This document shows, one piece after another, positions 36,828-46,341 of a stretch of DNA of 64,000 bases. The DNA is from Clostridia bacterium (GTDB taxonomy: Bacteria; Bacillota; Clostridia; UMGS1883; UMGS1540): positions 1 to 64,000 of the forward strand of contig JAFSAU010000003.1 of NCBI GenBank assembly GCA_017442155.1, read 5' to 3'. Position 1 is the first letter of the stretch; every line of letters starts with the position of its first letter. The position numbers were made by a program, and so were the translations under genes. Under the pieces are notes generated by a model. The model was given only the letters and a program-made list of their open reading frames with translations, was not told the DNA's origin and did not search any database.

Positions 36828-38135
36828 ATGGCAAAGTATGATGACCCTAAAATGCTAAGGTGCTCGTTTTGTGATAAGCCGCAGGATCAGGTTGGCAGGC
36901 TTATTGCCGGTCCCGGTGTGTATATATGTGATGAATGTATCGAGCTTTGTTTTGAAATCATCGACGAAGAGTCCGAAATGAAGCACGCTGTCCCAAAGGC
37001 GGAAAAGCATACTCACAAAATGATACCGAAACCGCAGGAAATCAAAGCGGCACTTGACCGATACATTATTGGCCAGGAAAAAGCCAAAAAAAGTCTTTCC
37101 GTAGCAGTGTATAACCACTATAAACGTATCGGAAAGGAAAATGTACTTCATGAAGATGTAGAGCTACAAAAAAGCAACATTCTGCTTCTTGGACCCACCG
37201 GCTCTGGCAAGACAATGCTTGCACAGACGCTTGCTAAAATTTTGGATGTTCCTTTTGCCATCGCAGATGCCACCTCTCTGACAGAAGCAGGATATGTAGG
37301 TGAAGATGTAGAAAACATTCTTTTAAAGTTGATTCAAGCGGCAGATTATGATGTAGAACGGGCTTCTCGCGGCATTATTTATATTGATGAAATTGATAAA
37401 ATTTCTAAAAAAAGTGAAAATCCTTCTATCACCCGCGACGTAAGCGGCGAAGGCGTTCAGCAGGCTCTTCTGAAAATACTGGAGGGTACTGTCGCGTCCG
37501 TGCCTCCACAGGGTGGCAGAAAACATCCGCACCAGGAATTTATTCAGATTGACACTTCGCAGATTCTATTCATTGTTGGTGGTGCTTTCGACGGTCTGGA
37601 TAAAATTATTCAGAAACGAGTTGGAAAAAAATCCATGGGCTTTGGTTCAGAGATTAGTCGTGCAAACTCTGCTGATATGGACGCTCTTTTTATGCAGGTT
37701 GAGCCGCAAGATTTGATTAAATTTGGCTTGATTCCTGAATTTATCGGTCGTCTGCCGGTTATGGTTACACTGCACTCACTTGACGAAGAAGCTCTAAAGC
37801 GTATTATTCAAGAGCCTAAAAATGCAATTTTAAAACAATATCAAGAACTCTTTGCATTTGATGATGTAATTCTTGAAATCGAAGAAACCGCACTTGATGC
37901 AATTGCAAAGAAGGCTTTCTCGCGAAAGACCGGTGCGCGGGGCCTGCGAGCTATTTTTGAGGAAACACTGACAGATATCATGTTCTCCATCCCCTCTGAT
38001 TCAACTGTAGAACGTGTAAAAGTTACCGGTGAGACGATAGATACTGGCGTACCTGAAATCATATACAACATAAACCGCAGGTCGCTCCGTAAACCGGTGA
38101 AAAAATCTCCGGCAAAGCACGACTCAGCTTCTTAG
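36828..38135 (+). CDS. clpX: ATP-dependent unfoldase ClpX
   Basis: The 435-aa AAA+ protein has an N-terminal C4 zinc domain (LRCSFCDK ... CDECIELC), Walker [16 protein letters not shown] near residue 124, Walker [12 protein letters not shown], and the ClpP-docking GFG loop in [11 protein letters not shown]. It recognises ssrA-type and other tags. It follows clpP by 27 nt. No lon gene follows; a hairpin and degenerate glycosidase genes do. Confidence 0.98.
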   Translation: MAKYDDPKMLRCSFCDKPQDQVGRLIAGPGVYICDECIELCFEIIDEESEMKHAVPKAEKHTHKMIPKPQEIKAALDRYIIGQEKAKKSLSVAVYNHYKRIGKENVLHEDVELQKSNILLLGPTGSGKTMLAQTLAKILDVPFAIADATSLTEAGYVGEDVENILLKLIQAADYDVERASRGIIYIDEIDKISKKSENPSITRDVSGEGVQQALLKILEGTVASVPPQGGRKHPHQEFIQIDTSQILFIVGGAFDGLDKIIQKRVGKKSMGFGSEISRANSADMDALFMQVEPQDLIKFGLIPEFIGRLPVMVTLHSLDEEALKRIIQEPKNAILKQYQELFAFDDVILEIEETALDAIAKKAFSRKTGARGLRAIFEETLTDIMFSIPSDSTVERVKVTGETIDTGVPEIIYNINRRSLRKPVKKSPAKHDSAS

Positions 38136-38203
38136 TTTTTGATATAATTACTATTCTTTTATGCAGTATCATAATCGTAAAACAAAAATTAAGTTACTAC
38201 TAA

Positions 38204-38236
38204 TACAGGACAGTCGTATAAAACGATTGTCCTGTA
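38204..38236. terminator. Hairpin after clpX
   Basis: A 14-bp stem (38204-38217 with 38223-38236, one G-T wobble) encloses ATAAA. The T-tract after it is poor (CTTATATCTC). It is still the best candidate terminator for tig-clpP-clpX. Confidence 0.6.
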
Positions 38237-38282
38237 CTTATATCTCATTAACACCTTTCCCGTTATCAACATAGTTACCTTT

Positions 38283-38878
38283 TTAGAACATTTTATAAGA
38301 CTTTACATCATGTAAAATCGAAACACACGGTGCTGGGATTCTGCCAAGGCCATCGGGGCCTACATTCAGAAGATAGTTAATACCTCTTTCATTCAAATGA
38401 CGCTTGGTTGCCCAAATCTCCTTAGAGCTTTTCCAATCCTGATCAAAGCTTTTATATCCCCAGGAGCGATTCATTGTTGCCGGCGCTTCATAGAGTGTAT
38501 CCTTTTGTTCCTCCGGGATTTCGTTATCCCCTGTTGAAGTGTAATCACCGAGTCCGTTTCCGATTCTTGAATTGACAAGACAATGCGGCTGATACTTTTT
38601 CACCAATTCAAAAAGATATCGGCTTTGCTCCGTTTTTATAGTACGAGGTGTATCAAACCAGACAAGGCATAAATCGCCATAATTTGTAAGGAGTTCTTTC
38701 ACCTGCGGAACAATCTTCTTTTCAAAACAAATGGTATAATTCTTGCCTTCCGTACCGGGAAAATCCGTCACATTATGACTGTAACCACCGTCATGTGCCC
38801 AAGGCATAATAAATCCGCCACCATGTTCTTCATGCCAGTCCAGATCTTGAGAACAGTAAATTCCGAGTCTCATGCCAT
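38283..38878 (-). pseudogene. Truncated alpha-L-fucosidase (GH29) gene
   Basis: The frame encodes about 196 residues matching the C-terminal half of a GH29 barrel: GIYCSQDLDWHEEHGGG, LCLVWFDTPRTI (the Asp is the usual nucleophile), STGDNEIPEE, and INYLLNVGPDGLGRIP. The first 150 or so residues, including the HHDGF substrate loop, are absent. A stop codon lies a few codons upstream in the frame. The C-terminus is also short. The fragment begins exactly where the neighbouring broken gene ends (about 38878), so it is a deletion-fusion scar and unlikely to be active. Confidence 0.85.
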
Positions 38879-38879
38879 G

Positions 38880-39747
38880 CTTCTAATAGTATTTCTGCAT
38901 CTTCTGTATTCGTATATAACGCAGAAAGTCGCCTTAGGAAAGCCTACTTCGTATTCGGAAACGGTAAAAACCCAAGCTCACTTGCAGCCTTATTCATAAG
39001 AGAAGGGTAATTCCCGAAAAACCAACAATATACAGCCCCTGTCACACCCAAACGATGCATTTCTTTGTATTTGTCGTATAGGATACCGGGTACAGGAACA
39101 TATGGTACAGTAGCAAGCTCATGCGATGCACAGATTTGCAGTTTTGCATACAGCGGCGCTCCATTTGCAGTTTCAGCACCATGGCGAAAAACTTCACCCG
39201 GTCCTGCATAGCTGAGCCAATAATCAACCGTTGTTCTTTCTTTGCCGAGCTGTAAAACTGTACCGCGATCTTCAAAATTATTCATGAGTGGAATCGTTTC
39301 GTCACGTACCTTGCCGTGTTCGGCCTGCATTTCGGCTGTCCATCCACGTACAGCATATGTCCAGCTTATAAATTCTGCATCTGGCTTTGCTCTTTGCATA
39401 CCACGTTTTAGAAGACGCTCCGTTTTTGCAAGTGCTCCGGGCTTTGAAAGTCCTGCTGCGCGACAGTGCGGGCAGGCAATAGAATCCTTTGTTGCCACAC
39501 TGTCGCACCCGGCAACGGCTTCACCCAAAGTAATCCCAATAAAGCCCGCAAGATCAGGAACCAACGTAAAAAGTGTAAACATACATTCTTCGATATATGC
39601 TCGTCCCTGTTTTGTACTGGGACACACTGCCTTCTGCTTACCACCCCAAAAAGAATCTCCCGCCTACTTTTCTAATGCTTTCATGGCATATCATGGTATG
39701 CGACCATCAGAATTTCGGAAGCAGGGTATGCCACCATTTTGGTTTTC
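38880..39747 (-). pseudogene. Decayed TIM-barrel glycosidase-like gene with nonsense codons and a frameshift
   Basis: The main open piece (38944-39627) reads CPSTKQGRAYIEECMFTLF, GFIGITLGEAVAGC, CPHC and GAVYCWFFGNYPSLMNKAAS, a family of uncharacterised glycosidase-like proteins. An in-frame TAG at 38944-38946 splits this from a continuing tail (AFLRRLSALY ... LLEAWHE). Upstream, a TAG precedes AGDSFWGGKQKAVCP, and before that YHDMP sits in another frame from MKALEK, so a 1-nt indel is present. The true start is gone. I cannot name the substrate. At least three lesions show the gene is dead. Confidence 0.75.
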
Positions 39748-39841
39748 TTATAAAAAATAAACTCGAAACATGTTTGATACTTTTTTCGTATAACTATTTC
39801 AGACAATTTAATTTATTAACGAAAAATCTTTACATAATTAA

Positions 39842-39867
39842 AAAACCGCATATATATGCGGCTTTTT
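39842..39867 (-). terminator. Intrinsic terminator of the surface-glycosidase operon
   Basis: CCGCAT-ATAT-ATGCGG with a preceding A-run and TTTTTT on the minus-strand exit (GCGGTTTTTT). It lies 6 nt after the stop of the 924-aa protein gene. Confidence 0.85.
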
Positions 39868-39872
39868 TAGTA

Positions 39873-42647
39873 TCATATTTCAGAAAAAGGTGATAACCCC
39901 GAATGTGGATCCCAGATAAAAGACTTTATAAAACAGGGAGCTGAATAAGTTGGGATTTGAATTGATAAAACACAATCACTTTCATCAAATGGTAAAGCGT
40001 ATTTCATATTTGTCTGTACAAGTTCGCAATTTTTATTTTCATGTTTTTGATATAAGGCTAAAACAAAAATTGTTTTCTTATCATAAGTGTTGAGAAATCG
40101 AGCGCTTAAACTTCCCGGCGATGGTGCAAAGACCTCTTTGCCATTTTGATATAACAAAATTTCTTTTGCAGGTAAAATTCGTATATCATCATATTCCCCA
40201 TCTCCGGTAAAAGCGATTTCCATCTTTGAAAATGAGATGTTGGGCATCTCAAAATTACAAGTATACTCTATCCAGGTATTTTCAGTAAATTCACCAAGCG
40301 CATCTACAGCGGATGTTTCAATAGTCGCATTTCCTTCAGCTGAATCTTTCTTTATGCCGAAAACATTAACTTGAGGAGACAAAGCCATAGCGGATTTGAA
40401 TTTAAAAACCAATCTATAAGTTCCATTTTTTAAATTTGATGGAACAAATACCTTGCTTACAGTTTCTGCATTCAGATACTGATTTCCATTATCTTCTCTA
40501 CAGATACTTCCTCCACTTAAATCTGTAATCTCATTTTCAAAATCAACATATGAACTGAGTGACCGGATTTTATCCGGTATTATTTTGTATAACGCCGCAC
40601 CCCCGGGAGGAACGCAAGCTGTAAGTATGTTATTTCCCTTCATAACGGTGTCCTCACTTCCTGATGCGCAGAATCCGCTGAAGCTTACAACTTCCTCCGT
40701 CCCCTGTGTATTAATCAAGTGAACTGCAATTTTTTCTTCTGTTTTTCTTCGATTTAAAACAATTACATGTAAAACGTTATTTTTATAAAAAGACGACACT
40801 AAATAATCCTCATTTTTTATAGATGAAAAAATCGGATTTTTATTATATACATACGTATCAAACGCATCTTTTAGCTCGTTTTGTGAAAACTCTGTTATAT
40901 ATTCCCAAAGCGGGGTTTGGTTTAAATCCAAGGAACCATCCGAATTATCAAACTTAAAAAAACCAATACCGGATGCACCGGCTATAAAAGATTGATAAAG
41001 CATATTTCTCATTTCATCGCCGGTTGGAAAATAATCCGGGTGTGAATCTGCCCAGCGAAAAGCTTGTAAAAGCGAGTATACCGGTTTATTTCCATTCACC
41101 GCTTTTACAGCATCTGCAACCTTATCTGCCGGATAAACAGCCGCCGACAGATAAGGCGAACCAGGATTATTATCGTATAGATCTTCTAAAGAAGCAGGAT
41201 ATGGATCTACGCAAAGAATATCTGCATATCTTCCAGCTTCTACAAGGCGACTCGACGCTTCGCATAAATACACAGGATGATTCGGATCATTATTTCGAAT
41301 CAAAACATATGATTTTCTTAAATCCTCATGGGGTTTGGCAAAATGATTGAAGGTCTCATCCATTACCATCCAGGCAAAAAGTGCTTCATGATTACAAAAT
41401 TCTTGCACAACACGTTCTGTTACTGCATAATTATCTTCATGCCCCGCAGGCTTACCGTTTCGATATAAGGCAATCATACACATAGCACCTTTATTTTTTG
41501 CATTATCAAGCGCAGTATTTAAATATTCAATCGTTTTATCAATTTCATAATAACTGCCGTCACGGTTGGTTGGCATTGCAAGTTGCGCAATGATTATTCC
41601 GTTTGGAATGCCCAAATCAAATTGATAATCTCTATAACGGTACGCAAAAACAGGTTGCACAATATCATTTGTTCTTTCAAGAATACCTGTCTTTGGATTT
41701 TGTTTCATTTTATAGTATGTACCATCTGCACCTAATGTCTTTGGACGATCATATTTATAAATTTTATGTGTAGTTGCACAAATGGGGTCAGAATATCCAT
41801 GAATCCTGGCTTCGATAGTATATTCAGATTGTTTATCTTTCAAAAGTGCAATTGGGAAAGAAAAAGAGGCAACATTGTCTTCTGAGGAAACCGAAATCAC
41901 GTCCGATACTGCCTCCCCACCTTTTTTCATACAAAAATCAATGTTTTTTTCTGCAAATGCCGGATAAGCAGCCGTATTGATTGTTGCTGTCACTAAAATT
42001 GGAGCCACATGATCACTATAGTAAAACACCTCATCCGTTTCTATATGTATTGCTTTTGGCACTTCCATTAATTTTAGTGAAACATTATCAAAATATATAT
42101 GTCCCACACCCTGTTGACGTAATAAAATTCTCATTCCGGAAGCTGTTGCAGGAACTTCTATTTCATGAGATACGGACATCCATCTTTTTTCAGTAGTTTG
42201 ATAGGAACCAAGCTTAGATTCACCACTATTTTGATTGAAAAATTCGAGCTTAATAAGGGCATATCCATTTTCAGAAGAAATTTGATTGATTTCTTTTTCT
42301 GAATATACATCTGCTTTTAATATGTATTTAGCTCCGGGAATTACATTAACTTCTTGTTTGACCCAGGGATTAGAGACTCTCCCGTCCGTTCCTTTAAAGT
42401 CAGACAATTTTATGCAATGATTGTTTTCATTGAGTGGATCAGAAAGATAGGATAAATATGGATTATTCTCCCACTCACCTTTAAAAGGAGACCAATCTTT
42501 GGATTTAACGGGAATATATTCAAAATCACCATTTTCTAATAACTCGGTATTTAGTTCGGGAATAACAGACGATTCTTCTGCACAAACTGTACTTATATAT
42601 GTGCTAAGAAAAATTAAACTTAAAAATAAAGAAATCATTTTTTTCAT
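39873..42647 (-). CDS. Secreted TIM-barrel glycoside hydrolase-like protein, no SLH
   Basis: The 924-aa protein has a signal peptide (KKMISLFLSLIFLSTYISTVCA), a jelly-roll binding module (LENGDFEYIPV ... HIYFDNVSLKL), an Ig-like ETDEVFYYSDHVAP segment, then a TIM barrel whose best catalytic candidate is Glu431 in FAWMVMDETFNH, with GRYADILCVDPYPAS and PTGDEMRNMLYQSF after it. A beta-sandwich and a further jelly roll end the chain, with a last module (LYQNGKEVFAPSPGSLSARF) that it shares with the 475-aa protein. The core is paralogous to the 42737 gene. Without SLH repeats it is probably released. The GH family is not recognised; the ribosome site is weak. Confidence 0.8.
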   Translation of the reverse strand: MKKMISLFLSLIFLSTYISTVCAEESSVIPELNTELLENGDFEYIPVKSKDWSPFKGEWENNPYLSYLSDPLNENNHCIKLSDFKGTDGRVSNPWVKQEVNVIPGAKYILKADVYSEKEINQISSENGYALIKLEFFNQNSGESKLGSYQTTEKRWMSVSHEIEVPATASGMRILLRQQGVGHIYFDNVSLKLMEVPKAIHIETDEVFYYSDHVAPILVTATINTAAYPAFAEKNIDFCMKKGGEAVSDVISVSSEDNVASFSFPIALLKDKQSEYTIEARIHGYSDPICATTHKIYKYDRPKTLGADGTYYKMKQNPKTGILERTNDIVQPVFAYRYRDYQFDLGIPNGIIIAQLAMPTNRDGSYYEIDKTIEYLNTALDNAKNKGAMCMIALYRNGKPAGHEDNYAVTERVVQEFCNHEALFAWMVMDETFNHFAKPHEDLRKSYVLIRNNDPNHPVYLCEASSRLVEAGRYADILCVDPYPASLEDLYDNNPGSPYLSAAVYPADKVADAVKAVNGNKPVYSLLQAFRWADSHPDYFPTGDEMRNMLYQSFIAGASGIGFFKFDNSDGSLDLNQTPLWEYITEFSQNELKDAFDTYVYNKNPIFSSIKNEDYLVSSFYKNNVLHVIVLNRRKTEEKIAVHLINTQGTEEVVSFSGFCASGSEDTVMKGNNILTACVPPGGAALYKIIPDKIRSLSSYVDFENEITDLSGGSICREDNGNQYLNAETVSKVFVPSNLKNGTYRLVFKFKSAMALSPQVNVFGIKKDSAEGNATIETSAVDALGEFTENTWIEYTCNFEMPNISFSKMEIAFTGDGEYDDIRILPAKEILLYQNGKEVFAPSPGSLSARFLNTYDKKTIFVLALYQKHENKNCELVQTNMKYALPFDESDCVLSIQIPTYSAPCFIKSFIWDPHSGLSPFSEI

Positions 42648-42682
42648 GTCATCTCATCCCCAATTCACTTTCTTTAATGATG

Positions 42683-42717
42683 AATCATGCGACAGCCCCA
42701 ATATCTGTCGCATGATT
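42683..42717. terminator. Perfect 13-bp hairpin between the two paralogues
   Basis: AATCATGCGACAG (42683-42695) and CTGTCGCATGATT (42705-42717) around a 9-nt loop. There is no U-tract on the minus-strand exit, so it may attenuate the distal gene or stabilise mRNA ends rather than terminate fully. Confidence 0.55.
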
Positions 42718-42736
42718 CCGTTTCCATCCTCTAACC

Positions 42737-45700
42737 CTATTTCCAGCCTATAATCCGGCTCATAATTACAGCCGCTTCTGCGCGCGTTGTGTTTCCCAGC
42801 GGACGAATTGTACCATCCTCATAGCCTTGTACAATACCTGCATTCACCATGGCCCCAATATCGACCACAGCATAGTCTGCAATACTGCCTGCATCCGCAA
42901 AAACAGAGGCGTTACCATCTGTAAGTTCTTTCAAAAGTCGCATACCGCGAGCGCAAATTACCATCAGATCCTGTCTGGAAATTTCAGCTTCCGGCATATA
43001 GAGCCCATCGCCGACGCCCTTGAGAATACCCAGTGCCTGACCGACAGCAATTTCATCTGCATAATGTGCGCCGCCCATTACATCCGTAAATGTAGATGCA
43101 CCGGCTTCAGCCGTAATTCCAAAGGAAGCCAAGGTTTTTACAAGGAATGCCGCGAATTCACCGCGTGTAATCTTCTGCCCCGGTGCAAAGGTGTGCGCAC
43201 CGATTGCATTAACGATACCCATAGAATCCAGCTGGAGAATCTGGTCATACGCCCAGCTGTATCCGGCAAGATCATGATAACGCGTCATAGATGCTGCAGA
43301 AAGAACAGTACCGTCTGAAGGTGTAATCTTATATAAGGCCGCACCGCTGGGAATGAGATTTGCGCAAAGCGTGCCGTTTCCGGATACGGTTTCACCGTTT
43401 CCGCCTGCCGCACATACGGCTGTGAAATCGCCCACTGTGTGGCTTCCGGTAACGTTCGCAAGAGAAACATTCACCGTCTGTGCCGTGTTTTTACGATTCA
43501 AAACCACCATATGCAGTACGCCGTCTTTCACAAAGGAGACTGCCCAGTAGTCTTCGTTTTTCACGTTACTGAAAATCGGATACTTGTCGTATACAAATGC
43601 ATCAAAAGCATCTTGCTGTTCATTTTGTGCAAATGCCGTAATATACGGCCAAACGTCTGTTTCGTCAAGGTCTGTTGTTCCGACAGAATCCCGGAATTTA
43701 TAGTAGCCGAAACTGGAACCACCTGACATAAGAGACTGGTAAATCATATTCCGCATTTCATCGCCTGTCGGCCAATAACCCTGCCAATCAATTGCCTGTA
43801 AAAGAGAATAAACAGGTTTTCTTCCCTTTACCGCTGCAACAGCTTTCTGTGTCTGTTGTGCTACGAATGTTTCCGGTGCATCGTGATTACCCGGATACGG
43901 GTCAATGCAGAGAATATCTACATACCGACCGGCTTCTGCCATCTTATCTGTAGCTTCTGCCACGAAAACAGGATGGTTCGGGTCGATGTTGCGGATTGTA
44001 ATATAAGATTTACGCAAATCCTCATAGGGATTCGGAATATGGTTAAAGGTTTCGTCCATAACCATCCATGCAAACAGTGCCGGATGATCCTTAAGGGCAG
44101 AAACAACCAGTTTTGTTGTTTCAATATTGGCTTCGTTTCCTGCCGGTTTCATATTCCGATAAAGCGCAACCATGCACATTACATTCATTTCATTTGCCTT
44201 ATCTAAAATAGCTTTTACGTAGGTTATCAGCGCATCGCCTTCGCGGTCTGTCGGCATACCGAGCTGTGCAACTACAACGCCGTTTGCTTCGCCGGATTCA
44301 TATTCTGCCGCGCCGTAACGATATGCAAAGATGGGGTTAATCACTTTGCCGTTCTTTGTATATACGCCATCTGCACTTAAGTATGTCGGGCGGTCATATT
44401 TATAAATTTTCCATTCATTTGTGTGTCCTGCCGCGGAAACTTCAATCTTATATTCTGCCTGTTTTTCTGTCAAAAGCGCAACATCATATGTGAAAGTTGC
44501 TTTTCCGTCTTGCGTGGGAACACCAAGCTTTTCTGCGAGTACTGCCCCATCTTTTGTGAGACGGAAATCGATAGCAGAGCCTGCAATTTCAGGGTATACA
44601 GCGGTATTCAGAACACCGGTTGCCATGCCCGGTTCCGTATGGTCGGAATAGTAGAATACTTCATCGGTGGTAACGCTTACACCGCTGGGCTTTTCGGTGT
44701 TACAAAGCATAACATCATCTACCCAGAACGTACCGAGACCGTAGCAACGGGGATACACCTTAATTGTAGTTGCTTCCGCAGGTGCTGTAAAGGAATGGAG
44801 AACCTGAATCCACTGTTTACCGGTGGTTTTTACCTGTCCCATGCGTCCTTCACTATAGTGTCTGTCGGGGTCATCCTTTGGTTTATCATTGTAAAACTCA
44901 ATCTTAATGGAAGAATAGCCCGGCATATCTTCTTCGATATAAATCCAAGCACTGAGCTGATAGGAAGCACCGGGAATCAATTCTGCTTCCTGATACGTAT
45001 AGGGATTATCGCCCTGCTCAGAGTTTGTAATCTTAACACTGCGACTGCTGTTATGACCAAAGGTCTTATCGTAAACGGATTTGGTGTTCTCTACCCATGT
45101 TTCGGATTTATAGGGATTCCAATCCCAGGGACCGTGATTCGGGCTGTTTTCATCGCTTTCAAAATCACCGTTATTTAAAGTATTGGGAAGACCTGGAAGG
45201 AATACTTCAGGTGCCTTTTCCGCTTCTTCTTTATTCTCAGTGGAAGGTTTCGGCTCTGCCGGCTTCGGGTCTGCAGGTTTTGCAGGTTCTGCCGGAGTAG
45301 GTGCAGTCGCTTCTTCTTTTGCCTTCTGACCAACAAGAGAAACCTTGTCCCATGTAATATCACCGCCGCCGAGAAGACGAATTAAGATGTTAGCACGTGT
45401 TGCACCTTCCGGTGCCATAAAGGTAATTACCTTCGGATCAAAATCACGGGTCACATCCGTGTAATCCACCTTTACGCCTTCCGTCATAGATTTATCACCG
45501 GCGTAAAACTCCATCTTAATCTGCGCTTTGGTTTCAGGAAGTTTTGTAGCCTTCAAAAACGCAGTGAAAACATACTCTGTTCCTCCGACAAGACCTGTTA
45601 CTTTCTGGGTAACCGTCATGTTACCGCTATCGGCAAACATACGAAGGCCCGCCTCTCCATCCTTGGCAGTTTTTACAATTTCCAGATTTTCTCCGAGCAC

Positions 45701-46330
45701 AGTACCGGAAAGCAGAGACCAGCTTGCCACGCTTCCATCTTCATTTTTTTCTTCAAAGCTACCGTTTCGAATAAAATCTGTCGTTCCGTCTTTGGAAACG
45801 GGGGACTCGCCTTCGCCCATAACTTTCACGCTATCCCAAATGACTTCGCCGCCGCCGAGAACACGAATCAGAAGATTCATGCGCACTGTGCCCTGAGGAG
45901 GAGTGAAAGTAATAACCTGCGGTTCAAAACCTCTTGTCGTTTCTGTATAACTTTTCTTGTTTTCACCGACACTTTTTGTCTCACTGTAAAACTCCATTTT
46001 AATCTGGGCACTTCCAACAAGGGATTTAATATGGGTATATGCAGTGAGCGTGTATTCCGTACTGTCGTTTAAACCGGTTACATTTTGTGTAAGTGTAATA
46101 TTCTCCGTTGCAGATGCAAGACGCACAGCATTCTTTCCATCATGTGCAGCTTCAACAATAGAGAAATGTTCTTCTGCTCCTTGTCTGCTCCAGCCGGTGG
46201 GAATGCCATCTGCATTTAATTCTTCAAAACTTCCATTCCGTATAAAATCCGATTTTTCAGCGGCACTTACCCCTATACCCAGACCAAGGCAGAGGCACAG
46301 TACCATTACTATGCTTAGAATTCTTTTCAT
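42737..46330 (-). CDS. Cell-wall-anchored TIM-barrel glycoside hydrolase-like protein with three binding modules and SLH repeats
   Basis: The 1197-aa protein has a signal peptide (KRILSIVMVLCLCLGLGIGVSA). Two near-identical jelly rolls come first (FIRNGSFEELNADG and FIRNGSFEEKNEDG), then an Ala/Pro/Lys/Glu linker, a third module (LNNGDFESDENSP), the Ig-like ETDEVFYYSDH segment and the barrel. Glu760 in FAWMVMDETFNH is the acid/base candidate. A beta-sandwich (LIPSGAALYKITP) precedes three SLH repeats (about residues 1018-1197). It is paralogous to the 924-aa protein over the barrel and likely attacks a polysaccharide while wall-bound. AAAGGAG precedes the ATG. It follows the 475-aa gene by 11 nt. 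Confidence 0.85.
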   Translation of the reverse strand: MKRILSIVMVLCLCLGLGIGVSAAEKSDFIRNGSFEELNADGIPTGWSRQGAEEHFSIVEAAHDGKNAVRLASATENITLTQNVTGLNDSTEYTLTAYTHIKSLVGSAQIKMEFYSETKSVGENKKSYTETTRGFEPQVITFTPPQGTVRMNLLIRVLGGGEVIWDSVKVMGEGESPVSKDGTTDFIRNGSFEEKNEDGSVASWSLLSGTVLGENLEIVKTAKDGEAGLRMFADSGNMTVTQKVTGLVGGTEYVFTAFLKATKLPETKAQIKMEFYAGDKSMTEGVKVDYTDVTRDFDPKVITFMAPEGATRANILIRLLGGGDITWDKVSLVGQKAKEEATAPTPAEPAKPADPKPAEPKPSTENKEEAEKAPEVFLPGLPNTLNNGDFESDENSPNHGPWDWNPYKSETWVENTKSVYDKTFGHNSSRSVKITNSEQGDNPYTYQEAELIPGASYQLSAWIYIEEDMPGYSSIKIEFYNDKPKDDPDRHYSEGRMGQVKTTGKQWIQVLHSFTAPAEATTIKVYPRCYGLGTFWVDDVMLCNTEKPSGVSVTTDEVFYYSDHTEPGMATGVLNTAVYPEIAGSAIDFRLTKDGAVLAEKLGVPTQDGKATFTYDVALLTEKQAEYKIEVSAAGHTNEWKIYKYDRPTYLSADGVYTKNGKVINPIFAYRYGAAEYESGEANGVVVAQLGMPTDREGDALITYVKAILDKANEMNVMCMVALYRNMKPAGNEANIETTKLVVSALKDHPALFAWMVMDETFNHIPNPYEDLRKSYITIRNIDPNHPVFVAEATDKMAEAGRYVDILCIDPYPGNHDAPETFVAQQTQKAVAAVKGRKPVYSLLQAIDWQGYWPTGDEMRNMIYQSLMSGGSSFGYYKFRDSVGTTDLDETDVWPYITAFAQNEQQDAFDAFVYDKYPIFSNVKNEDYWAVSFVKDGVLHMVVLNRKNTAQTVNVSLANVTGSHTVGDFTAVCAAGGNGETVSGNGTLCANLIPSGAALYKITPSDGTVLSAASMTRYHDLAGYSWAYDQILQLDSMGIVNAIGAHTFAPGQKITRGEFAAFLVKTLASFGITAEAGASTFTDVMGGAHYADEIAVGQALGILKGVGDGLYMPEAEISRQDLMVICARGMRLLKELTDGNASVFADAGSIADYAVVDIGAMVNAGIVQGYEDGTIRPLGNTTRAEAAVIMSRIIGWK

Positions 46331-46341
46331 CGTCTACTCCT

